A stretch of DNA of 64,000 nt from Nocardia sp. NBC_00565 (GCF_036345915.1 NZ_CP107785.1:186001-250000); one strand, 5' to 3'. Positions 54,512-62,960 are shown, numbered from the stretch's first letter. Program-made: numbers and translations. The notes: generated by a model not told the origin, from the letters alone.

Positions 54512-54844
54512 TTGACTCACAAAATCGCGACCGCCGCCGCGGTCGGCATCCTGTCCGTCTTCCTGTCCGCAGGCGTCGCCACCGCCCAGGCACTGGACCC
54601 GGGACCGGGAGAAGGGCAGGCGGGGGAGCCGACCCACGGAAGTGGTGCCACGGGCACCGACTTCGGGAATCAGGCCGGTGCTGTCGAACCCGTGCAGGTC
54701 TTCGGGCCCGCTGCGCCGCCGAGTTCCGACGATGGCGGCAGCGCGGGCGGCGCCGGGAACGAGGGCAAGGGTGGAGGCAAAGGCAAAGGCAAAGGTAAGG
54801 GCAAGGGCAAGGGCAAGGGTAAAGGCGAGAGCGCGGGCGAATAA
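54512..54844 (+). CDS. Small secreted protein with Gly-Lys repeat tail
   Basis: A 110-residue exported protein: signal MTHKIATAAAVGILSVFLSA, cleavage near ATAQA, then an acidic Gly-rich body and a tail of about ten Gly-Lys dipeptides encoded by a hexanucleotide array (54775-54834). The TTG start has AAGGGG seven bases upstream. The basic tail could bind nucleic acid or polyanions. No homologue recognised. Confidence 0.6.
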   Translation: MTHKIATAAAVGILSVFLSAGVATAQALDPGPGEGQAGEPTHGSGATGTDFGNQAGAVEPVQVFGPAAPPSSDDGGSAGGAGNEGKGGGKGKGKGKGKGKGKGKGESAGE

Positions 54845-54978
54845 GGGCGGTCACTGGGGGCCTCTGGCCGTCGATAACGTTGCCTCATCGGAGGTCAGAA
54901 AACGGTCGTCTATCGGCGGTCAGGAGCGGGTGGTGTCGAGGCCGAGAGGGATCCTGAAATCGGTATGTGCGGATGCCA

Positions 54979-55890
54979 TCAGCCGCAGTGGATCTCATCC
55001 GCTGACCGCGTGCTCCGCGGCAGGTGCGGATGTTCGACGGAATGCCCGGCGTGTTGCTGGTGCGGCAGGTTCGTCCGGGTGTGGGGGCCGTCAGCGCTGC
55101 GTGCATACTGCCCGGGTGTCGTGCCCAGTATGCGTTTGAAGTGTCGGATCAGGTGCGGCTGGTCATGAAAACCAGTGGCGGCGGCCACGTCTCGCGCAGG
55201 CACGCCGCCCAGCAGTAGCGGGCGGGCAAGATCAACCCGACGGGAGATCAGATACTGGTGTGGTGGCATCCCGAACTCGCGGCTGAACGCGCGAATGAGG
55301 TGGGTGGGATCGGCGTGCAATACGGCTGCGGCCTCGGTGAGGGAAATGCCTTCGGGGGTACGGGAATCGAGCAGTTCTCGCAGGCGGTGAGCCAACCCCG
55401 GATCGGCGCGCCGAGGCGGCGGATCGGTGCCGTGCAGCAGGTCGCGGAGTCGGTCGTGGATGAGAGCGAGGCGACTGGCGGCCTCCAGTTCCTCGCCGAG
55501 GTGGGTGAGTGTCGCGTGCAGCTGGCGGATGCGGCGGTGCAGCAGTGGGTCGGTGAAGGTGGGAGTGTCGACGGCGCAACCGATCATCGCCTCGCAGAGA
55601 TGGGCATCGTCGAGGTACAGAACACGCTTGCGGAACCCGTGCGCGGTCGCGGCCTGGCCGTTGTGCGGAACATGTGGCGGAAGCAGCGAGACCACCGAGC
55701 CGAGGACCCCGTGTTCGTGACGGTCGAGGTCGTAGCGGACCGCCCCATCGTCAACGATCAGCAGCGTCCAGAAATTGTGGGCGTGCATCGGGTAGACGTG
55801 CTCGATGAAACGGGCATGAAAGACTTCGACGATACCCGGCACCCGCGGCTGCCAGGCCCTGACCTGCTCGACTGCGCCGCCGGCAACCAT
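54979..55890 (-). CDS. AraC family regulator
   Basis: A 303-residue AraC-type protein. N-terminal cupin: FIEHVYPMHAHNFWTLLIVDDGAVRYDLDRHEHGV. C-terminal double HTH: ISLTEAAAVLHADPTHLIRAFSREFGMPPHQYLISRRVDLAR and DVAAATGFHDQPHLIRHFKRILGTTPGQYAR. The last about 14 residues (RSTRSADEIHCG) are encoded by the dispersed 42-bp repeat, so the original end was replaced. Divergent from the DUF2000 gene, its likely target. Confidence 0.88.
   Translation of the reverse strand: MVAGGAVEQVRAWQPRVPGIVEVFHARFIEHVYPMHAHNFWTLLIVDDGAVRYDLDRHEHGVLGSVVSLLPPHVPHNGQAATAHGFRKRVLYLDDAHLCEAMIGCAVDTPTFTDPLLHRRIRQLHATLTHLGEELEAASRLALIHDRLRDLLHGTDPPPRRADPGLAHRLRELLDSRTPEGISLTEAAAVLHADPTHLIRAFSREFGMPPHQYLISRRVDLARPLLLGGVPARDVAAATGFHDQPHLIRHFKRILGTTPGQYARSADGPHTRTNLPHQQHAGHSVEHPHLPRSTRSADEIHCG
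54981..55022 (+). repeat. Dispersed 42-bp repeat, copy 2
   Basis: Matches 14373-14414 at 39 of 42 positions, same orientation. It supplies the 3' end of the AraC gene on the other strand. Confidence 0.85.
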
Positions 55891-55940
55891 GCCAGGATCG
55901 TACAAGCTTTAGCGGGCCGGATGGCGAGAGAGTCATCGGC

Positions 55941-56360
55941 ATGGAGAACGTGCGATTCGATACCAAGCTCGCGGTACTGCTGCGCGCGGACCTACAGACC
56001 TGGCAGCGGCTGAATGTGACGGCATTTCTGGTCAGTGGTCTGGGCACGGCACAGCCGGAGGTGATCGGGGAATCGTACGAGGACGCCGACGCAACGATCT
56101 ACCTACCGATGTTCCGGCAGCCGGTGCTCGTCTTCGAGGGCAGCAAGGAGGTGCTGCGCAGCGCGCACGGCAAGGCACTGACACGGGGGCTACGGACGGC
56201 GGTGTTCACCTCCGATCTGTTCACCACCGGAAACGACCGGGACAACCGGGCCGCGGTGCGGGCGGTCGGCACCGACGCCCTGGACCTCGTCGGCATCGCC
56301 GTGTACGGACCGCGCAACATCGTGGACAAGACACTCAAAGGTGCACGAATGCATCCGTGA
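55941..56360 (+). CDS. DUF2000 family protein
   Basis: A 139-residue protein with KLAVLLRADLQTWQRLNVTAFLVSGLG, YLPMFRQPVLVFEG and TAVFTSDLFTTGNDRDNRAAV, the DUF2000 pattern. The fold is peptidyl-tRNA-hydrolase-like; function unknown. Divergent from, and likely regulated by, the AraC gene. The 144 bases after it hold no gene. Confidence 0.8.
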   Translation: MENVRFDTKLAVLLRADLQTWQRLNVTAFLVSGLGTAQPEVIGESYEDADATIYLPMFRQPVLVFEGSKEVLRSAHGKALTRGLRTAVFTSDLFTTGNDRDNRAAVRAVGTDALDLVGIAVYGPRNIVDKTLKGARMHP

Positions 56361-56504
56361 ACCGAACGCCGTGGCCCGACCGGGCAGCGGCCGAAGCGCC
56401 CGCTCGCGCTGGCATGGCTGGCGCGACCGATACGAGCCCGGCCTAGCGGTGCGGTGACGTCCGCAAGCGCGTGCGCAGCAGTCTCTCAGGAGGAGTGGGC
56501 GACC

Positions 56505-57032
56505 TCAGAAGAAATCAGGGCCGTTGTATATGAAGCACTGTGGGGGAACGTCTGTTTCCTTGGTCAAGACAACGAACGAAGACATCGTCCGGTCGAAAAC
56601 CCACTCGCTAACGTTGCCCGGACCGCCGCGGACGGGTATCGGCCTAGTCAGATCGCGAATCTGGACGCCCTTGCGGACCAACAAACACCAACCCCCTTTT
56701 TCGTCGTAGTTCGTCAAGTTGAAGGCAACGAGGTTGACGGGATCTTGCCCCCCGCCGGTCGTGCTCAGCGACACGATGCGGTTGTCCCAGTTGCCGTCGC
56801 AGAACCAGCAACTCAGTCCTTCCTTGCTCAGGTCCGGGACCTGCTGTTGCTGTCCCCCTGGAACGTCGAAACTGACATCCTTGTCCAGCTTGTGACCTTG
56901 AAAGTTCACCTCATCCCAAAACTGCGCACGCGGTGTCCCCGACGCCGCCGCGGTTGCCGGCCACACCAGAGCCGTCGCAACGATCGCCAGAACACAAGCG
57001 AGGACGCTCGTCCCCCGCGCCAATACCCCCAT
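56505..57032 (-). CDS. Secreted protein with crystallin-like features
   Basis: A 175-residue exported protein: signal MGVLARGTSVLACVLAIVAT, cleavage near ATAAASG. The mature part (AQFWDEVNFQGHKLDKDVSF, WDNRIVSL, NYDEKGGWCLLV) resembles beta/gamma-crystallin-type Greek key or I36 inhibitor folds; four Cys may form two disulfides. GAGGAAGG precedes ATG. Role unknown. Confidence 0.65.
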   Translation of the reverse strand: MGVLARGTSVLACVLAIVATALVWPATAAASGTPRAQFWDEVNFQGHKLDKDVSFDVPGGQQQQVPDLSKEGLSCWFCDGNWDNRIVSLSTTGGGQDPVNLVAFNLTNYDEKGGWCLLVRKGVQIRDLTRPIPVRGGPGNVSEWVFDRTMSSFVVLTKETDVPPQCFIYNGPDFF

Positions 57033-57033
57033 G

Positions 57034-57216
57034 TCAGCACCCTTCCTCTGTCGGCATCTCGATGATGTCAGGTGCCCCCTGAGCGACCATCAGATTCCGC
57101 AGAATTCGGGGCAATCCCTCTGTCGCAACGTCGATTTCCGCAATTTCTCCGGGAGACCAACCCTCGTCATCACTTCGGTCCGGCCAGGTTCCCGCCCACG
57201 GCACAGCTCGCTTCAC
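57034..57216 (-). CDS. Hypothetical 60-residue ORF upstream of the secreted protein
   Basis: GTG start at 57216, product MKRAVPWAGTWPDRSDDEGW then EIAEIDVATEGLPRILRNLM. Ends one base before the next ATG. Composition is plausible for protein, but the ribosome binding site is weak. Could be the end of a truncated gene. Confidence 0.35.
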   Translation of the reverse strand: MKRAVPWAGTWPDRSDDEGWSPGEIAEIDVATEGLPRILRNLMVAQGAPDIIEMPTEEGC

Positions 57217-57299
57217 CGTGACGCCACACTCCCGCTGGGGAGTGAGCGCGTCGCGCTTTTAGGGTTGCGGTCTCTCCGAGGCGCCCTGGCATAACCAAC

Positions 57300-57740
57300 T
57301 CAACGCATGCGCTGGTAGCGGAGGTAGACGACGCGGGAGCTCAAGATTCGGGACTCGGTCAGCCGCAGGTCGAGGGGTTGGGCGAGTGGCGGAAAGTACG
57401 GGGTGCCGTTGCCGAGGATGATCGGGTTGACGAACTGGCGGTATTCGTCGATCAGGTCCTCGGCGATGGCGGCCAGGCCCGCCCCGCCGAGGGACACCAC
57501 GCCCTCACCCGGCTGGCGGCGCAGCCGACCGACCTCGGTGGCGAGGTCGTCGGTGGCCAGGCGCGCGTTGCCTGCCACCGAATTCAACGTGCGGGAGAAC
57601 ACCACCTTCGGGATAGGCCGTCAGATCCGGGCGAACTCCAGCTCTGCCTCCCCGGACATGGTCTGCTCGGCGGTCTCCCACACCAGCATGTCCTGATACA
57701 AGCTGCGTCCGCACAGGTACGCGGCGATGTGGCGGGTCTG
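57300..57740 (-). pseudogene. Dihydrofolate-reductase-like (RibD C-terminal) gene, truncated and with a nonsense codon
   Basis: The reverse strand reads RHIAAYLCGRSLYQDMLVWE and AELEFARI, then TGA, then RPIPKVVFSRTLNSVAGNAR to EYRQFVNPIILGNGTPYFPP. In the family the segment is ...IW+a.PKVVFSRTL, so the TGA replaces the Trp codon. The N-terminal third is also absent (TAG at 57741). A gene start at GTG 57605 would give only a C-terminal half. Confidence 0.8.
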
Positions 57741-57904
57741 CTACGGCGACATCCGCACATCGGCTATGAGCGGATGTCCTGTGCCACAGCTCATCTCGTA
57801 CAGCTGACCGCGACGTAGGCGGCAATATCAGGATGTGCTGAGCCGCAGCGGTCTCGGGCTGTGTGGTCGTCGGCGGGTTGGCTGGTGTGTTGATGGCCGA
57901 TCGT

Positions 57905-57946
57905 GGTGTCAGTGGGGGTGTCAGGTGTGTGTCAGGTCGGTGTCAG
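57905..57946 (+). promoter_or_regulatory. Four phased GGTGTCAG direct repeats
   Basis: GGTGTCAG at 57905, GGTGTCAG at 57917, TGTGTCAG at 57928 and GGTGTCAG at 57939 are spaced 12, 11 and 11 bases, about one helical turn, so all face the same side. They lie 93-134 bases before the 58039 start. Confidence 0.65.
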
Positions 57947-58038
57947 TCGGCGCGGCGAGAGTGTGTTCATCGAACAAAACGACCGGCACCGACACGGTTG
58001 CAGCCTGGTGCCACAACCGATTTCGAGGAGTACACGAG

Positions 58039-58443
58039 ATGTCCATCACTATCACGTTGACCGACCAGGACAAGAGCACCCTGCGTACCGCCGCCTATGG
58101 TGCGGTGTCGTTGATGGCTGCCGCCGGTGCGCCGCACAAGGGGATCACGCACGGCTGCGTCGCCTTGACCTCGGCGACGGGGCTGGTCGGGCATGTGCTC
58201 GCTGCCAAGTCCAAAGACATCCACTTGCCGGGCAAGTCCGTCGCTGAGCTCGCCGACCAGGTGCTGCCGAGCCTGACCGCGGCGATGAGCCTGCTCGGCG
58301 AGCAACATCCGGGTGAGGCCGACAACTTCCGCGGCACCGTGCTGGTCGCTGTCGAAGCTGCCGCCGGGCCCCGTAAGGGTGAGCCCGGTCCCGTCGTGGC
58401 TGCGATGGCGCGCAAGATCACCGCGGCTCTCGACGCCGCCTGA
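58039..58443 (+). CDS. Conserved hypothetical protein
   Basis: A 134-residue, mostly helical protein: TLTDQDKSTLRTAAYGAVSLMAAAG, KGITHGCVALTSATGLVGHVLAAK, VLPSLTAAMSLLGEQHPGEADNFR. No known domain or signal. GAGGAG eight bases before ATG 58039. Preceded by four GTGTCAG repeats and followed by a hairpin, so it is a single-gene unit with dedicated control. Confidence 0.7.
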   Translation: MSITITLTDQDKSTLRTAAYGAVSLMAAAGAPHKGITHGCVALTSATGLVGHVLAAKSKDIHLPGKSVAELADQVLPSLTAAMSLLGEQHPGEADNFRGTVLVAVEAAAGPRKGEPGPVVAAMARKITAALDAA

Positions 58444-58468
58444 CGGGTACGGGGTCGGCGCAGCTGGT

Positions 58469-58493
58469 CGCGGGGTCCTGTCCGGCCCCCGCG
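58469..58493 (+). terminator. GC-rich hairpin after the 58039 gene
   Basis: CGCGGGGTCC and GGCCCCCGCG (one mismatch) around a five-base loop, 25 bases after the stop. No T-run. Confidence 0.5.
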
Positions 58494-58674
58494 ACTGGGC
58501 CGCCGACCGTCGAACCTCAGGGCGCGGCCGCGTGGCCGTTGGGAAACGCACGATAGGCGGCACTACTGCACATCCACTGCCCACGAAACTCAGCCGAGAG
58601 CCGGAGCAGCTAGGTCACGACTCGCCGGAGGCAACACGCCGAACACCAGTCATTGTTCGTGCTCGGCGGTGAGA

Positions 58675-58905
58675 TCAGTCGGCGATATAGCGCGTCGCCC
58701 GATCCGGCAGGATGCCGGCCCGGACGAGTTCCTCGTAGATCCGCTGCTGCTCATCGTCGAGATTCGAGTACAGCATGTTGTAGGCCAGATCTTCCTCGGC
58801 GAGCACCGCGACCGGATCCCAGTCGTCGCCGAGCGCCGCGACGACGGCGCTGCGCCGTCGTGCCTCGTCCAGCGTGAGGTCGTAAGCAAAATTGTGGTCG
58901 GCCAT
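58675..58905 (-). CDS. Small conserved hypothetical protein (DUF6400-like)
   Basis: A 76-residue protein: DLTLDEARRRSAVVAALGDDWDPVAVLAEEDLAYNMLYS then LDDEQQRIYEELVRAGILP. I think it is DUF6400 but could not check. ATG 58905 with GGAG upstream is preferred to 59058. Function unknown. The 385 bases from 58906 to 59290 hold only weak open frames. Confidence 0.65.
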   Translation of the reverse strand: MADHNFAYDLTLDEARRRSAVVAALGDDWDPVAVLAEEDLAYNMLYSNLDDEQQRIYEELVRAGILPDRATRYIAD

Positions 58906-59290
58906 TTGGGCATCTCCAACCAGGCTCTTTCCAAAAACGAATTGATGACGATGCCCAACCACGCCTTCTCGGGCAATGACCTGCATCACGTTCCACGGTT
59001 GGACTTCGTCACATTTGATGCCGGTGCGCGGACTGGACCACGGAGTAAACGCGTCCACATAATCGCCATGACACGTCCACCGCTGAAATCGGGCACGGCG
59101 ACGCTATATCGCCACGCCGCTAACAGAGCGGAACTCGCCAATGGCCGTCGCTGGCGCCTGGGCGCTGTTTCCGGCCACCCCGACGCGAACACCCCCGCAT
59201 CGATCGAACCCGAACTGGGCCGTACGACATCAGCGGCCGGCGACGAGCCGCGATAATCGGCTATTACCGCGCGTTATCCCGATCCCGGTC

Positions 59291-59590
59291 TGTGTGCGCG
59301 CTTCTCGCTGCCTTCAACGCAGATACCCAAGACAAGCTCGACCTTGGTCCGAACCGACAGTGCGCCGATATTTCAGGGCGCGGACGGAGCGCTGAGACGG
59401 GTTGTGGACGGCTGGATTTCGGACTCTGGCATAGAGCTGGACAAAGCCGATGCCATCACGATCCAGCCGACCAGCGTTCGCGATATCGAAGCCGAATCCA
59501 TCGATCCGGACGGACCGCGAGGGCATGCCCCCTCATGACAGTTTGCACAGGCTCTGGAAATCTGACCTCCGACCGGCGAGAAAAGCGACA
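59291..59590 (+). pseudogene. Decayed second copy of the 52831-53700 segment
   Basis: 59291-59550 matches 52831-53089 (about 94% identity) with a one-base insertion near 59353 that breaks the gene's frame; 59551-59590 continues with 53661-53700. The intervening 571 bases of copy 1 are deleted exactly. Confidence 0.9.
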
Positions 59591-59610
59591 CCTATCCGGC
59601 GTCGATCCAC

Positions 59611-60816
59611 TCATACGTTCGCGGCAGTCGGCTGGTAGTTGGGGAGTGGGGCGGTGGTCTTGGGGGCCATGATTCGCTCCATGCCGGCCATGGATTCCAG
59701 GAGCGGTAGGCGGGTGATCGTGTTGCGAATTGCTATGCCGAATCGCGACTTCGGGGCCATCAGTCGCAGGTTGGGGCCGATCTTCTGTTTGCGGTCGACC
59801 AAAGGACGGTGGGTCTGCTCGTAGCGATGGAAAGCGAGGTGGTGCGCGCCGTTGGCGGTGGCGAGTTCGCCGGCCAGTCGGTATGCGCCGATCAGTGAGA
59901 GTTCGGCACCGGCTCCCGAGGCGGGGGATGCGCAATAGGCGGCGTCGCCGACCAGCGCGACCCGGCCGGTCGACCACGAATTCATGTGGACCTGGGCGAG
60001 GGAGTCGAAGTAGATGTCCGGATCGGTGAGTATGTCATCGAGCAGAGCCGGTACGTGCCAGCGCTTCTCGTCCGCGAAGGTTTCGACGAGCTTGCGCCGT
60101 GCGGTTTCCGGGTCGCGGTGGTCCAGGTCCAGGCGTGGGCTGCGGAATATGAAATAGGCCTTGGCCTGGGGGTTGGTGCCCGAGCGGTAGATTCCGGCCA
60201 TGCGGCCCGGTGTGTTGAACATCGTGACCCACCGGTCGGGGCCCAGCGCGGCGTCGGCATTGCCGAAGGCGAAGTAGTGGTCCATATGGTGCACGAATTC
60301 GTGCTCCGGGCCGAAGGCCAGCCGGCGCACGTTCGAGTGCAGTCCGTCGGCACCGATCACCAGGTCGAATCGTCGGGCGGGACCGTGCTCGAAGGTAACG
60401 GTGATGCCGTCCGCGTCCTGGTCGAGGCCGACGATGGAGTCGTCGAAGACGTATTCGACCGTGCCGGAGTTGATTTCGTGCAGGATCTGGACGAGGTCGC
60501 CACGCATGATCTCCACCTCGGCGCTCTCGAGCTTGTCCTTGATGCCCGCCACATCGATGCGGGCGATACTGTCACCCGCCGCATTCACGAACTGCAGACC
60601 CGTCACGTCGGCCGCCGCCACCCGGACCCGCGCCATGATGCCCATCCGCTCGGCCACCTCGATGGACTGATCGCGGACGTCCACACCCTGGCCGCCGGTC
60701 CGCAACCCGGGTGCCCGCTCTACGACGGTCGGCCGAAAGCCGTGCCGCACCAGCCAGTACGCCAGTGTCTGCCCGGCGATGCTCGCTCCGGAAATCAGAA
60801 TCCGCTCGTTCTTCAC
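59611..60816 (-). CDS. FAD-dependent monooxygenase
   Basis: A 401-residue class A flavin hydroxylase: GASIAGQTLAYWLVRHGFRPTVVER (FAD-binding GxGxxG variant), DG-motif FDLVIGADGLHSNVRR, and second FAD site GRVALVGDAAYCASPASGAGAELSLIGAYRLAGEL. Resembles enzymes hydroxylating aromatic or tetracycline-like molecules. Divergent from the TetR at 60911 with two operators between; a drug or xenobiotic substrate is inference. Confidence 0.9.
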   Translation of the reverse strand: MKNERILISGASIAGQTLAYWLVRHGFRPTVVERAPGLRTGGQGVDVRDQSIEVAERMGIMARVRVAAADVTGLQFVNAAGDSIARIDVAGIKDKLESAEVEIMRGDLVQILHEINSGTVEYVFDDSIVGLDQDADGITVTFEHGPARRFDLVIGADGLHSNVRRLAFGPEHEFVHHMDHYFAFGNADAALGPDRWVTMFNTPGRMAGIYRSGTNPQAKAYFIFRSPRLDLDHRDPETARRKLVETFADEKRWHVPALLDDILTDPDIYFDSLAQVHMNSWSTGRVALVGDAAYCASPASGAGAELSLIGAYRLAGELATANGAHHLAFHRYEQTHRPLVDRKQKIGPNLRLMAPKSRFGIAIRNTITRLPLLESMAGMERIMAPKTTAPLPNYQPTAANV

Positions 60817-60841
60817 GATAACGCTCCATTGTCTCAGAAAT

Positions 60842-60889
60842 ACTGACCATCGGTCAGTCGAAACGATAGGTCACTGACCATTGGTCAGT
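60842..60889. promoter_or_regulatory. Two ACTGACC-N3-GGTCAGT operators
   Basis: ACTGACCATCGGTCAGT (60842-60858) and ACTGACCATTGGTCAGT (60873-60889) are 31 bases apart centre to centre, three helical turns. They lie between the divergent monooxygenase and tetR starts. Probable TetR sites. Confidence 0.85.
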
Positions 60890-60910
60890 CAAGGGGTAGG
60901 ATTCGACACC

Positions 60911-61672
60911 GTGACCGATGACTCGCGCGCCCGAATTCTGCGAACCGCACTCGCCCTGTTCGCCGAGCGCGGGTATCACTCGGTTTCCGTTCGTGAACTC
61001 GCCGAACAGGTCGGTCTGACGAAAACCGCTGTGCTCTACCACTTCCCGAGTAAGAGCGATATTGTCGTCGCGCTGGTCGAGCCAGCGCTGGTCGAAAGCG
61101 AGGCGGTACTCGAGGCGGCCATGAGCGCGCCGACCCAGCATGCGCGGCGCTGGTCGGTGGTCGAGGGCTTGGTGGAGGTGTGGCTCTCGCATGGGCAGCT
61201 GCTCCGGATGCAGATGCAGGACCAGGCGTTATCGGCGGACAGCACGACCTTCGCGCGGCTGCGCGATATCGCGCTGACGGCACAGGACCTGATCGCGGGC
61301 CCCGACGCCGATTTCACCGCACGGGTGCGCGCCGCGCAGGTCTACGCGGCACTCAGCGATCCGGTGGTCGTCTTCGCCGATCAGCCCGCGCCCCAACTGC
61401 GAGCGGCGATACTCGATGGGGCGCAACGACTTCTGGGTTCGAAGGTGCCCCGGAACACCACGCCACGCATCGATGGATCAACTGGTGTATCCGCGCGCTC
61501 GCGGGCCCGCGGTCGTCCGGGCGCGATGACGGAGGCAATGGTGGAATCCGCCAGGCGGATGCGCGATTCCGGCGACTACACCATCGATGAGATCGCCGCC
61601 GAACTGGGCGTATCCCGCGCCACCGTGTATCGGAAGCTCACGCCGAGTGACGACTCGACCATCATATTATGA
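60911..61672 (+). CDS. TetR regulator with extra C-terminal Hin-type HTH
   Basis: A 253-residue regulator. N-terminal TetR HTH: ARILRTALALFAERGYHSVSVRELAEQVGLTKTAVLYHFPSKSD. Helical core follows. The last about 45 residues (GRPGAMTEAMVESARRMRDS, YTIDEIAAELGVSRATVYRKL) are a second HTH like that of serine recombinases. GTG 60911 places the start 22 bases from the second operator. Confidence 0.87.
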   Translation: MTDDSRARILRTALALFAERGYHSVSVRELAEQVGLTKTAVLYHFPSKSDIVVALVEPALVESEAVLEAAMSAPTQHARRWSVVEGLVEVWLSHGQLLRMQMQDQALSADSTTFARLRDIALTAQDLIAGPDADFTARVRAAQVYAALSDPVVVFADQPAPQLRAAILDGAQRLLGSKVPRNTTPRIDGSTGVSARSRARGRPGAMTEAMVESARRMRDSGDYTIDEIAAELGVSRATVYRKLTPSDDSTIIL

Positions 61673-61693
61673 GACATTATTGAGACGCTCGGC

Positions 61694-62764
61694 TTACTCG
61701 TTGGACTCCCGGTCCGCGCCGGTGCGCCAGTCGTTGAGGCGCTTGCCGATCTTGGAAACAGACTCGCCGACCTCGTGACCGACCGTGCTCACCGCGGACC
61801 CGACATCACGCCCGAGATTGCGTACGGTGCGGACCAGCGGGTCTTCGGACTGGTCGAAGTTCTGCCGGTAGGTGCGGGCAGCTTCCTTGATCTCCTCGCT
61901 GATCCTGATGTTCTTGTCCTGGTGGCGGCGCGGGTAGTCGCCGCCGAGCATGCGGTTGTACTCGCCGGATTGGATCCAGCGGCGCAGCTCCGCGGCCCGC
62001 AGTACCGAGAACGGATGGCTCTGCAACTCCAGATTGAGCAGTTTGAGCACGCCGTCGCGCAGATCGCCGGAGCGCTCGTAGTCATCGGCCTGCTGCAGGA
62101 ACGCGCCGTGGTTCATCTCCTTGATCCAGGTGCCGCCCGCGGTCTTCATATGCACCCGGACCGACGCGTCGACATCCTGGCCGCACAGCAGTCCGGCGCG
62201 GTCGCCGGAGAGTTCGGACTTGCGGCTCCACTCCATTAGCGCGGCGACGATCGCGCGTAAGGCCCAGCCACCCACCGGCATCCAGCCCAGATTGGCCGAG
62301 ATGCGCAGCAGATGCATGAGCATGGTGCGGTACACCGCGTGTCCGGACAGCGCGTGCCCGAGTTCGTGGCCGACGATGAAACGCAGCTCCTCGGTATCCA
62401 TCAGATCGATCAAACCGGTGGTCAGCACGATGAACGGCTGGTCCATGCCGATGGTGAAGGCATTCACCTGCGGGTTCTGCAGCACGAACATCTCGGGCGT
62501 GGTGTGCGCGTCCAGGATGTCCACACAGTCCTGGCGCAGCTGATGCAGCGAACGGAACTGCCGCTCGTCCACTCGGACCGCGGTCGCCAGATAGAGCAGC
62601 CGGTGCTGGCGTTCCTGCAGCAACCCCGACATGGTGCGCAGGACGGTGTCGAAACCGGCGAGCGAGCGCAACGTCACCAGAGCGGTCCGGTCGGCGGGGT
62701 GCTCCCACGCGCGGGTGCTGATTTCGGGGAACCGGGTGCGAACGCGATCCGGGCTGGTAGTCAT
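61694..62764 (-). CDS. M48 family metallopeptidase
   Basis: A 356-residue zinc protease: FIVGHELGHALSGH is the HExxH motif with the preceding strand; SELSGDRAGLLC gives the third ligand region. The N-terminal NAFTIGMDQPFIVLTTGL is typical. One or two hydrophobic stretches (NLGWMPVGGWALRAIVAALM). Related to HtpX-type proteases in membrane or stress quality control. ATG 62764 is the best start. Confidence 0.88.
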   Translation of the reverse strand: MTTSPDRVRTRFPEISTRAWEHPADRTALVTLRSLAGFDTVLRTMSGLLQERQHRLLYLATAVRVDERQFRSLHQLRQDCVDILDAHTTPEMFVLQNPQVNAFTIGMDQPFIVLTTGLIDLMDTEELRFIVGHELGHALSGHAVYRTMLMHLLRISANLGWMPVGGWALRAIVAALMEWSRKSELSGDRAGLLCGQDVDASVRVHMKTAGGTWIKEMNHGAFLQQADDYERSGDLRDGVLKLLNLELQSHPFSVLRAAELRRWIQSGEYNRMLGGDYPRRHQDKNIRISEEIKEAARTYRQNFDQSEDPLVRTVRNLGRDVGSAVSTVGHEVGESVSKIGKRLNDWRTGADRESNE

Positions 62765-62858
62765 GGGATGAAATCCCCCTCTTCCAGGAACTTTGTTTGT
62801 TTTAGCCGCCTGCAAGCGGATAGCTAGCGTTGACTCGAACTGGTGGCGTGCCCTCTGC

Positions 62859-62864
62859 TACAGT
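62859..62864 (+). promoter_or_regulatory. -10 element of a leaderless small ORF
   Basis: TACAGT at 62859-62864, six bases before GTG 62871. TTGACT at 62830-62835 is 23 bases upstream, too far for a strict pair, but actinobacterial promoters often need only the -10. Confidence 0.5.
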
Positions 62865-62870
62865 CTGCCC

Positions 62871-62960
62871 GTGTCTTCGAGTGCCGTCCCGCAGGTCCGC
62901 CATGAATTGGCGTTGATCGCTGTCGGCAACCTCGCGGTCGCCGATATTCTCTGTCGCTGA
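62871..62960 (+). CDS. Leaderless small ORF upstream of sulfate-binding gene
   Basis: Twenty-nine codons from GTG 62871: MSSSAVPQVRHELALIAVGN then LAVADILCR and TGA. The -10 is six bases upstream, so translation probably begins at the first base. In mycobacteria, leaderless cysteine-containing small ORFs upstream of sulfate-transport genes act as cysteine-responsive attenuators; this one ends in Cys-Arg but has no Cys run. Confidence 0.5.
   Translation: MSSSAVPQVRHELALIAVGNLAVADILCR

Noticed and set aside
59068..59256. Hypothetical 62-residue forward frame
   Set aside because: No ribosome binding site, random-looking composition.
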